The notes beneath the pieces are model-generated. The model was not told where the DNA came from and ran no database searches. It saw nothing but the letters and a program-made list of their open reading frames with translations. A stretch of 64,000 nt of DNA. Origin: Onchocerca lupi. Taxonomy: Eukaryota; Nematoda; Chromadorea; Rhabditida; Onchocercidae. Of the stretch, positions 52,505 through 62,234 are shown one piece after another. The stretch is taken from positions 1-64,000 of the forward strand of contig JAOVVO010000392.1 in NCBI GenBank assembly GCA_028564675.1, written 5' to 3'. Position numbers and translations under genes: made by a program. Numbering within the stretch: position 1 is the stretch's first letter; each line of letters begins with the position of its first letter.

Positions 52505-52910
52505 AGCGCCAAATATTACCACCAATATCTTGACCAGTGTTGATAGTCGTTGACTTGCGTTGACTCTGGTGAGTGGGTTGATTTTGGTGAGATATGTTGA
52601 TTAGACTTGAAGTGTGTTGAATTGACGCCGGATTGTAATAATCCTTTATTGGTACAAAAGAGGAATGAATAGGGGAATGAAATGAAGAATGAAAACTCAA
52701 GAATATATATCAGCTTACAAAATGAAGGGTTTATATGTGTTGAGAAATGGGAGTGGGTTACAATAATTATCCAACATTCTTGCAGATATTCATTAACATA
52801 CTCAAGGAACAGTGTTCCGTTTACATATGTACAATAAAAACATTGTAACAGGATGTGAGGAGAAAAGTTCCCATGCATGGGATCAGATAAGCATGAAAGC
52901 GGATATGACT
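52505..52910 (-). mobile_element. Candidate solo LTR (Pao/BEL-like), minus orientation
   Basis: Read on the minus strand it starts TGTTAGTCATATCCGC, contains a TATA-like GATATATATTC and an AATAAAGG poly(A)-type signal about 165 bp after the T-rich tract, and ends just before TTTGGCGCTTGTCGGAC. That last string looks like the primer-binding-site boundary that follows LTRs of Pao/BEL elements (TGG + tRNA 3' complement). No gag or pol follows. A long open frame crosses it (minus 52516-52878) but has no recognisable domain. Confidence 0.4.
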
Positions 52911-53057
52911 AACAACACTTGAGAAAACATTTGAGAAATAAGCTAAGGAATGCAATTTAGGTAAATGATTCATTATTGTTAACATCCGGTTACAAATCAA
53001 AGGAAGAAATTTATTTTTTATTTATTTATTAGTTTGAGATTTGTTGGGTTTCGCGAA

Positions 53058-55471
53058 ATGGAAATTCGCGACAGATACGATCAAAAAGTTATTGATGAAA
53101 AACAGAAAAAGAAGGCTAGGAATATAGGTAAAATCCTGCTAAATTTCATACTTTCCTAGATTGAAAAATTGCTAGTTCAATTTTTTAAAGAAACTAATTA
53201 ATGAATCTGTATAGAAAATACTAAATAGCAAACTTAACATTAAAATTTTTTTCATTCTTTTCTAACAAAACACATCAACTATCTTAATTAAATAATACAT
53301 TAATTCAAATACTGAAATAATTGATATTATAAAAAAAATCAGGAATTGCAGTCTTTTTTTGATAGCTTCCATTCGATATTGCAAATCGATAAGCCTCATT
53401 CTCCATCGCTTAATTTTTCTGCATCCTTTGATGAAGAAATTTCTTCGAATTTTCAAAGAAAATTTATCATTCGTAATAAAACTTTTAGCCTTTCTATACA
53501 TTTTGAAACATAACGTCTAATTTGTTACCATAGGTAAATTTCAACATCAAAAAGTTAATCAATTCTAGCAATTTGAAGAAATTTTTTCCAACTAAAATTA
53601 GGAATTTAGTTGTAGTCGAGTTCTTTAATTTATGTTGATGTAAGTTAATTAAAAATTTGCGTCTTTCAATGTCGAAATTCATCATCAATTAAGCAGAAAT
53701 ATTTTGTTAATGAAATAGAAGAAAATTATGGTGACGACAATCATTTTGCTGATTGAATATAGCTAATATGAACTTCAGTGATAAATTAACATACTGAACT
53801 TTAGTTTTATAGTATCATTTAATATTGAAGTTCAGTTTTATAGTGTCATTTAATATTGAACTTTAATTTTAAAGTGTCATTCCGTGATATTTTCATAAAA
53901 TGGCATCATTAAAGTACATTAATCAATGAACTGTTCCATATTGTCAGGAACGACAATGATAATTTATTAATTTAACTTCGATCCAATAATATTTGTAAGA
54001 TTGATTTTCTGATAAGGTTTTGTTGATAATAATAGGAAGCAGTCTCGCGCATCATGATAATAAAGAAATCTTGATGAAAATAGTATTGAGAAGATAAAAA
54101 TAAAATTGTAAAATTTTAAACGACTTTTCCCGTAAGTACAAATCCTCACAGCACCTCAGATTTTTTTGAAATATTTTTCTCTCACTTCTTTTCTTATTTT
54201 TCCCGGTTACTTCATTTTTATTTAGTATATTAATATAATACTTTTAAATGATACTTATTAAGACATATCTTCTTATCTTTTATTACAAACAATACAAATT
54301 ATATATCTTCTCCTGCACTGCATATTTGAGAGACGGATGCAAGCGTGACATGTAATTTACGTATGAAAGTGATTTACGCATAAGCATTTCATAGCGACAT
54401 AAATCAAAAAAGAGAATTGTAAATAAAATGAACCATATTGATATTAATGATCAATTAATGATTAATAATAATTAATTAATGAAATAATAATTCAATATAT
54501 GAGTTTATAATAAGAAAGTGAAATATTTGAAATTTAATATGAAATTTATGTTTCATCAATTCTACTTATATAAAGACATTTCATAGTAAAGATATAACAG
54601 TATTTTTAAACATCAATACTATATTTTGTTTACAGAAAATGCTCTAAATTAGACAAATGTATATGATTTACATTAGGAAATCAGAAAAATTATGCTTGCC
54701 AGTAACATTTTGGAAGAGATTAATTTCTTGTGACAAGATGTAAGTCTAATAAGACTAATTAAGAGCTTTATAAAACTGCAACGTAAACAATTTCCCGGAC
54801 GAACGATTTTCTTTTTTAAATAATTGCAACTACTATAAACTTATATTAATGGTTACTGAGACTTTAAGTCAATGTTTCGAAATAGATTATTCATTAAAAC
54901 ACAATGAAAATTAGACGACTAATTTATATTTGTAAGAAAGAATGGAATAAGTAGAAATGAACAAACCATATTTGTGATCCTAGTATATAACGAAAATAGA
55001 TGTCAATCTTTTTAAGGCATGCCAATAAATAAAGGAATTTGCAAATGATACCAAATCCAAAACTAAAGCTAATAGCTTCCACATTAGATACAATTTTCAG
55101 ACTCCTGCATTCATTAGCATGCAAAGCTATTTTCTTGTTAAAATTCAGAAACTTCATAAAAATGCATATTATATATGAATGATTGGAAAATGCACTTAAA
55201 ATTCATCTACATGAATGTCTTCTAGATTTATTCATTTTTCGAAGATTTTTTGAGTATTTCTATATTGAGAACTAAACAAACACTATGCAGTTGGAAAATA
55301 AATCACTTATTCAACACTTAGAGACATTACTATATTATAAAATGTGAGATGTCATGAACTGCTAAGCTTATTTATAAAATAGATACTGATGTTGAAGAAT
55401 ACTTGGCATCAGCAATTTGGGGAGAAAGAGGGAATGCAAGAAAATCACAACAGGAACAACCGAATAAATAA
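53058..55471 (+). CDS. Candidate two-exon microprotein gene, 52 aa
   Basis: Exon 53058-53127 begins with an ATG preceded by a TTTATTAG acceptor (about 53030) and codes for a charged helix (MEIRDRYDQKVIDEKQKKK), ending at a GTAAAA donor in phase 1. Exon 55383-55471 follows an AAATAG acceptor and reads DTDVEEYLASAIWGERGNAR and then QQEQPNK and TAA, in matching phase. Together they make 159 nt. Both pieces have coding-like composition in otherwise A/T-noise DNA. The 2.25-kb intron could hide additional exons. No family is recognised. Confidence 0.35.
53128..55382. other. AT-rich stretch, intron or intergenic
   Basis: No exon or RNA gene recognised. It contains a 31-bp three-copy tandem repeat at 53795-53887. 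Confidence 0.45.
53795..53887. repeat. 31-bp tandem repeat, three copies
   Basis: The unit TGAACTTTAGTTTTATAGTG followed by TCATTTAATAT starts at 53795, 53826 and 53857 with few substitutions; the third copy diverges at its end. Noncoding. Confidence 0.8.
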
Positions 55472-55883
55472 TTTTATAGTTTTTTTACAGCACGATCATA
55501 ATGCCTACAATAGAATGGTGAAATAATTTTTCTTTTCTTGGTCAGATTTGCTTATATTTAATACAAAATAAGTATGGCAGAAACAGCAAAGCAGACGTAT
55601 TCCCCAGCTAATTCGCTTTTTGATTAGATTTCGAATCGTCCTTGAACAAAATTAGTGCCAAGTTCGAACGACGATAACATCACAAATATGGCAATTATTT
55701 TCCTGTCCTTGCACATTCTCACAAAAATATTTGAAAATCAAAAAATTTTAATTTAAAATAAAATTCTACTTACAACTTTAAACATCAAGCAGTTGATAAA
55801 AAATCTTGCAAATACTTCTATTTTTTCCTATTTTTTTTTTTCATTTAAAGAATATCTAAGGATAACACAATTTTTTCATACTT

Positions 55884-57153
55884 TCAGTTTACAGTTTTAT
55901 TATGCGATTCAGTTCGATATTTTTGATGCTGATTCAGATAGTTAGCTAGGTAATCATCTTGAATATTCAATTGACGACACTCTTCCACGACTTTTTTCTC
56001 AATTGCAAACAAATGTTCATCGTTAATATGCGGCGCCATTCGATGTACGCACTCTGCTAATCGTAAGACATATTCAATATTTGTTCCACTGAGCCCACGA
56101 GCTTTAAGTATCTTAAAAATGTATTCAAGATGCAATTTCACAAAATGTATACACTTAATTACAGAATATTCACTTTAGATGTTGATAAAATATGTTGAAG
56201 TAAACTTGGAGCTGAGAAAAAAATAGAAAATACAAGTATTATATTACAACAAGTAAAATTTCATAAGGAAAAAAAGTCTCACTTTATTTATATGGTAGTA
56301 ATAATATTTTAATATATGCGTAAGCCATACAAAACAATATTTTAGAAGGAAACCGAGATGACTTACGGTGTGCACAATGCTTTTCTCATCGGTAGGACCT
56401 GTGAAGTAAGGATTCTGCTCTTCAGCAGCCAAATAAACATTTATCGGAAAAAATGGACCGCCATTATCCGGATAAAACATCACTTCTTTTCTCTGAAAAT
56501 GATAGGACTCAATTAATGGAAATACTGAAATAGAAAATGCATTATTTGTCAATCAAGAAATCCAATCTATGAAGCCTTTCGAATGACGAACAAAGGTAAT
56601 GATCTTTTTATTTTTGAAGAATTTAATTTCATTAAATGATAAATTCACCAAATAGCCAGCCTTTTCTCGTACATCCAAATATTTGATTGTATCCGATGCC
56701 TGCCCCTCAGCAACTTCGTAAGCTAAACCCCAGCAAGAACCCTTTTCGTCTGGTACCAATGTTACTGTACGACCGGGCTACAAATGCTTCACTTTCTTAC
56801 AGGAAAAGATTACATTAAAACGATAAATTTAATAAAATTGTCGTCTTATTCTAAAACAATCTTATAATCTCAATTCGTTGGAAAAGATGAATGAAAGCAA
56901 TTCTTCGCCCAATAAAACATAAATCACGACAAAAGCTCGTCTCTTTTTATGCGTCTTTTTTTTTTACAACATAAGGTGATATCATCTCTTACCTACATGT
57001 CGTGGAAAAAGAACCAACACTGCTCGCTGTGCCTCTATGATCGGGACTAAGCTGCCAAAAACGACGTGAGTAACCTCGTACAATACCAGGAACGACATTC
57101 CGATGTGGGAAATCCGTATACCACAATAGCGAACCGTAACCAAATATCCACAT
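55884..57153 (-). CDS. ChaC-type glutathione-specific gamma-glutamylcyclotransferase
   Basis: ChaC enzymes cleave cytosolic glutathione to 5-oxoproline and Cys-Gly. Four exons are 57153-57019, 56777-56649, 56492-56367 and 56111-55884 (618 nt, 205 aa; human CHAC2 is 184). Landmarks: MWIFGYGSLLWYTDFP with the YGSL substrate loop, YSRRFWQLSPDHRG, PGRTVTLVPDEKGSCWGLAY, LDVREKAGY with the catalytic Glu, then NPYFTGP and GLSGTNIEYVLRL..DEHLFAIEK. The ATG follows a TTTTCAG acceptor by about 13 nt, fitting trans-splicing. Exon 1 must end at a poor donor (AGT|GTTGGT) to keep the conserved RGTASS-PGRTV join; a strong GTAAGA donor 26 nt further on would break the frame. Exon 4 uses an unusual TTTTAAG acceptor. 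It lies 1.1 kb downstream of the PPCDC gene, same strand. Confidence 0.92.
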
Positions 57154-58271
57154 TTCTTGAAGAAATACCTGAAAATTTCGCTCGGAAATGATTTTTCAAT
57201 ATTGATATGCAAATTTTTTAAAACTACTTCATCAAGTTTTTTCCCGGGAAGAGCATTCTTGTTTGAAATCTCGAAAATTATTTATGTTAACAGTAAATCG
57301 TTTGCGGTCATTAAAAATTTTGCTTAGATTATCCGTTCTACGTCAAACGTTCCTCCATCCCACAAGTAACGTATTTTAACAACAAAAAAAAAAAATTTCT
57401 CATGATGCAACTAGAATCCCAAATGAGGCCAATTTCGAATATACTTTAACTTTCAAAAGAACTATCCCTAACTTAGACTACAACAATATTTCACAAATGT
57501 GAATTGTTCACTGCTTTACGCTTTTCTGCTTCTTTTATTATACCCTTAGCAATCGGTTACCGATTAATTCATAAAGCTTTAAATATGTAAATTCCAAATG
57601 ACGTGCAAAACGATAATAATGTGCAAAACAATGATGATTCACAATCTTTATTCTAAAAAACAAATTAAACATTCAAACTCCCAGCACAAATCCATTACCT
57701 GAACTTTTTTCAGGTTAAAAAGACAGCAAAGAACACAATCAAATTATGTAAAGCTATAAAAAAACGGCATTTAAATTTCTATGAGGAAATCGGAAAGTAG
57801 AAATTTGAACTAAAAAATTTAAAAGAAAACCAAATAAAGTAAAAATTTTATAATTATGAAAACAAATAAAGGATGCAATTTCAACAAATTTTCTAATTTG
57901 CAATTGAAACTAAATTATGATCGTATAGAATTGATCTCAAGCACAACTTTTGCATAATAGCTGCGACGAAGATTTTCAACAACAAGAGACTCTGATAATA
58001 ATAAAAATATTCTTCAAATATTCCTTATAATGTTATTCCTTGTTAGGAATGATCACGTGCCAGAAAAAAGTATATGGTTTTTTAAAAAACGATCGATGGA
58101 ATCGATTACAAATTATTTCATGCAACGGATCTGCAGCTAACAGAAAAGCATAAAAGACAGAAAAAAAGTTCGGGATCTTTTGTGAACTGTACAAAATGAA
58201 ACAAATTATTCGATAATCAATAATGGAACGATACTACATTAACAAGCAAGAAAAAAAAAAAGAACAAGAAG
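57154..58271. other. Spacer between PPCDC and ChaC
   Basis: 1.1 kb of AT-rich DNA with no gene seen. TTTTCAG (minus strand, just above 57166) is the putative trans-splice acceptor of ChaC. Confidence 0.5.
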
Positions 58272-61200
58272 TTATAGTGATGAATTATCGGAGTAAACAG
58301 CGAAACGATTCTTCACTTCGCTAGCGACTATTGATGCCACCATCTGCACAGATGCCATAGCGCCCAAGCCGCTATCACCACACATTAATTCTTTCTCAAT
58401 TGGCGGTATTTCCTGAAAAAAAAACTTTGCATTAACCCAATAAAGCATTCAATAAAAATTTGACAGTGGATATAAGGAATGGTTCACGAACTGATCTATT
58501 TTTCCAGGATTCAAAATAATTAGAATCAACTTTTTCCTGAATGTTTCCCTCAACTTTGGACTGATTTTGCACTTTTAATGAAGCATAAGAAGCAAAGAAT
58601 ATTATGGCAACTTTGAGTCAAAGTTTCTCAACTGTAATTAGAATTAAAAATTTGAGATGATTCAATAAAAAAAAAGGTGGGAATCATTAGGAAACATTTA
58701 ACCTTATATCGTAATAATTCCTTCAAAACTTTACGATGCTGATACGTTAGCGGATTTTCCCACATGGCAACATTCATCGCTGGTGCATAGTACAAAGGTT
58801 TTCGTGGATCCCATGCGCGTACAATGGACAGCAAAATGTTATCGCATATGCCATTCGCTATTTTCGCCATCGAATTTGCATCTAGTGGTGCAATTAACAT
58901 CGCATCTGACCATTTTCTTAATTCTAAAAATACTCGGATTTCTTGAATTTGCATGTCTCGATAAATTTAATATTTCGACAAAATAATTAAAACAAGCAAA
59001 TATGAAGTCAAATTCACCACAAAAGTAAAAAAGGACCATATACCTATCTATCTATATATATATATACAAGAACAAATACAAAAAATGAATGATGTCATGC
59101 TAAAAAGCTTGGAAACAGATCAAAAAGTACTGTTTTCTGACCATCAACAACATAAGGTTGAAGTAAATAATAATTCAACTAGAGAATGAAATATCTTTAG
59201 CAGTCTGGTGACATATTTGTCGATTGATACCTGCACAGGATACGCAGTCATACTACTAATCATTTCCAAAACTTTGATTTAGGCAGTAAAAATCAGTTCT
59301 AAGACTGACCAATATGAAGAACTGGATCACCACGTTTCTTCCACATACTCCATTCATCCAAATCATTATAAATGGGAACATCAAATGTTGATTCATCAAT
59401 AAATGTTCGTGCAGCATCGGTTGCAACTACTCGAATAACCTTAATAAATGCGCATAAATTAATACTAAAATTGATTTACAGACAGCTTCGCTATTCTCGT
59501 TATTTTTGAAAATATGAAGATTTCCACAGAAAATACGGCACAAGACATACCAATTTCTCCTCAGGACTATTCTTATAAAGTTCTGTGATCAGTTCAGGAA
59601 GTTTGATTGACGCGACTGATCCAGTAATACCAATCAGAAGATGAAATTTACCGCCTTGTCGAGTGAACGAATGATCTGATCCATAAGGCGTTCGTGTTTT
59701 TATACTCTGAGTCTGGAATTAGAAAAATCAATAATAGAAATGGAAATCTCACTCTATTCTTAGTCGCTTTATTCATGATCAAATTATCAAGGTCGAATTA
59801 TTAAACAGTTGATGCTAATGAGATCTGGATGTAACAAAAACAAAACTATTTAGATTCAACTCTTTCAAAAAAAAAAAAAAAAGCATTGCCGATCACTATC
59901 GCCGATCTACTACAATCATAATCCCTATTTGTTTTCAATTGCACTGACTCGAATTTCCTTTCATCTGTATAAACGAAATATGAAATCTAGAATTTTTAAA
60001 AGCATTAACTTACATCAACTGTTGTTACATCAATCGGCGCATAACTGGAATCTGAATCATCATCAACCCGAGCTTTTTTCAACATAACAGGGGGTTGACC
60101 GTCTGGCATACCTTCCTGTCCTTCAAAAACACTGTCTTCAACAACTTGGTTTCTGCTTAATTCTGGTTTTGCTCTGTGTAAAATACGTCCTCCAAGTGCT
60201 GATGTTTCTTGTTCCGTAACATATAAGGATGCTGGTCGTGGGTGAATGTACTGTAAGACAAATCCAACTCAGTTCGATAAATACAATTTCATCTTATTCG
60301 ATGTAAAAATTATGAACAATTATCAATATTGCCATTCACTGCTCAAAAGCAGTATGTAACTAGTTCGCACTAATTTCTAACAAAAAAATTCACTTTTCGT
60401 ACAACATGCGAAGTAATAAAAAGGCTATTTTTCATATCAAAATATAAAGGGTAAATATGTTTAATGCATAATACTTGCTCCAAACATTGCAAACATTTTA
60501 AAATCTTATCTTTCTATAAAAACAAATAAAGAAAAATCAAGCAACTTTCGAACATCATAGACACGGGACGCGCAAGTAAAAACCAATTACAGACGTACCA
60601 CCGGTAAACAGAACAGCTATGTCGGTCTAAGAGACGAATAAGTAATGCAAATTCGTAAGACGGTGGTCAATACGAGTGAGGACGAAGTTACATCGAGATA
60701 ATATTTCATCCCGTGCAGTGCGGATTCCGATATTTTTCGAATTATATACCTGTTACCAGGTGCGGTAAGGATAACTTGCCGGCAATGCTGATATAAACAA
60801 ATGGTACTATATCAAACAAATTTAAATTCCAAATGCAAATCCAAAACTCATTAAAATTTTTACTAACCAAACTATTCCGGGCCAACTTTTGTCGGAATGA
60901 TTTCATCACGTTTCTCACTTGTTCCTTGTTACGTAATCTGCGTGGAGTGACTCGTGAGCTGCTAGCGCATTGGTCATAAATACTTTGCTCCGTTAATCGA
61001 TCATAAATCTAACGATAGAAATATTTCGAAATTTAGAAAAAAACCGAAAGTTTTGTTTCGAAACTATTTGAAAATCCTAATGCAAATTTAACTTTTTGAT
61101 AAAAATATTTCAGTTTTCAGATGCTGAAGTGCATTTCAGCCTGTTAACGAAATTAAGTATAACAACATCAAACACTGATTGATGCAAAATTGGCTGAAGG

Positions 61201-61731
61201 GAACTTACAATAAAGAAATCGGGAGGAAAAATAGATCTAATTAAAATTGAAATCGGTTTTTTTCCACTGCTTATGATTCATTTGAAACAAAAGTATGGCA
61301 ACTTATTGTCTAGTCTTCCCTGCTATCTCGCATAAATAATATAAAACAAAAGGACAGAAAAACGATTTAGTTATTCCGAAAGATTTCACAGACAAGATGA
61401 CGAGATAAAAACAGATATGATTTTTAATATGTATTATTGCACTGGAATCAAAATCCAAAAGATACAATTTTTGATAATTCAGATAAATGGTGTCATCGGA
61501 ACAAAGTCTTCCTCGACTACAATTTTCAGATTTACCTCAACTGCATTATTGTTCATGATACTTTGTTCTTTCACTTCTTGCAATATAATTGGTAATGTGC
61601 GGAGGAATGGCTGATTGGTACGTTTAGCATTTCCATGCGGTGCATTATCAGACACTTGGGCTGCAACAACGTGGTCGCCAATGTAATGGAAAAGTACCAA
61701 ACCGCATGGCTCTCGCGAATATTCGCAACGT
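58272..61731 (-). CDS. PPCDC fused in frame to an N-terminal FLYWCH-like region (5' partial)
   Basis: PPCDC is the FMN enzyme that decarboxylates phosphopantothenoylcysteine in CoA synthesis. Exons in order: 61731-61536, 61008-60868, 60250-60014, 59712-59551, 59439-59310, 58923-58703 and 58412-58272 (1228 nt plus an unseen 5' exon ending in phase 2). The last four give a complete enzyme: KFHLLIGITGSVASIKLPEL, DPVLHIELRKW with the active-site His, LIAPLDANSMAKIANGICDN, YYAPAMNVAMW with the PAMN Asn, and LMCGDSGLGAM with the flap Cys. The first two exons read CEYSREPCGLVLFHY..DNAPHGN and then EIYDRLTEQ..RRLRNKEQVRNVMK, a pattern I associate with FLYWCH/MULE-type nematode DNA-binding proteins. 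The third is an acidic, low-complexity linker. All junctions are phase 0 or matched. The true start lies upstream. Confidence 0.85.
60251..60867 (-). other. Intron of the PPCDC gene with a less AT-rich patch
   Basis: About 60560-60790 has noticeably more G+C than the rest of the intron (for example CGGTGGTCAATACGAGTGAGG). I find no in-phase exon in it. It may be an internal promoter for a shorter PPCDC-only transcript; that is inference. Confidence 0.3.
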
Positions 61732-62234
61732 CTGCAAAATTTGGTTAGTCTTAAATTCTTTTTTTTTTTCTGATTTGATGGGGTGATTAATTTAAAAAAA
61801 AATTTTAACTATAGTCTTCACATTATAATTGTCTTTAACTTTAAATTTATCATAATTAACTTTAACTTTAAATTTATTTTAAGATACTAAACACAAAATC
61901 TTTAAACCGAATCTATTTTCAAATAGAATAAAAAGTCAGATTCAGACTAATAATATATATTTTATCCATCATATATTAAAATAAAACAGACTCGTATTTA
62001 CGGAAAAAGATTATTAAAAATGAACCTTCAATCAGCCAATGTATTAGCTGAAGTTTGAAAGGGAAAAGTGAAATTTGACTTTGAAAATAATCATCTTTAA
62101 TGAATTACCATTATTATTATGCTCACTCATTTCAGGCAGTCTTTCAGCTAATGAAGGAGTCACAGACAAAACTATCTGTCGAAAAGACCTAAATATTTTT
62201 TGGAGTATAGATATGACCAATTAATTAAAAATCT
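61732..62234. other. Stretch between fusion gene and retroelement
   Basis: A TTTTGCAG acceptor (minus strand) at about 61732-61739 marks the 5' side of the last identified fusion-gene exon. No matching upstream exon was found here. AT-rich minisatellite-like 'taactttaactttaaattta' repeats lie at about 61835-61880. Confidence 0.4.

Noticed and set aside
52516..52878. 120-aa minus ORF as a protein gene
   Set aside because: Coincides with the LTR-like block, has no coding signature and no conserved motif.
61479..61535. C-terminal stop of the FLYWCH-like exon as the end of a separate gene
   Set aside because: The frame does end at a TGA near 61479, but a strong GAG|GTAAAT donor at 61535 joins in phase to the next exon, favouring a fusion; a separate gene remains the alternative.
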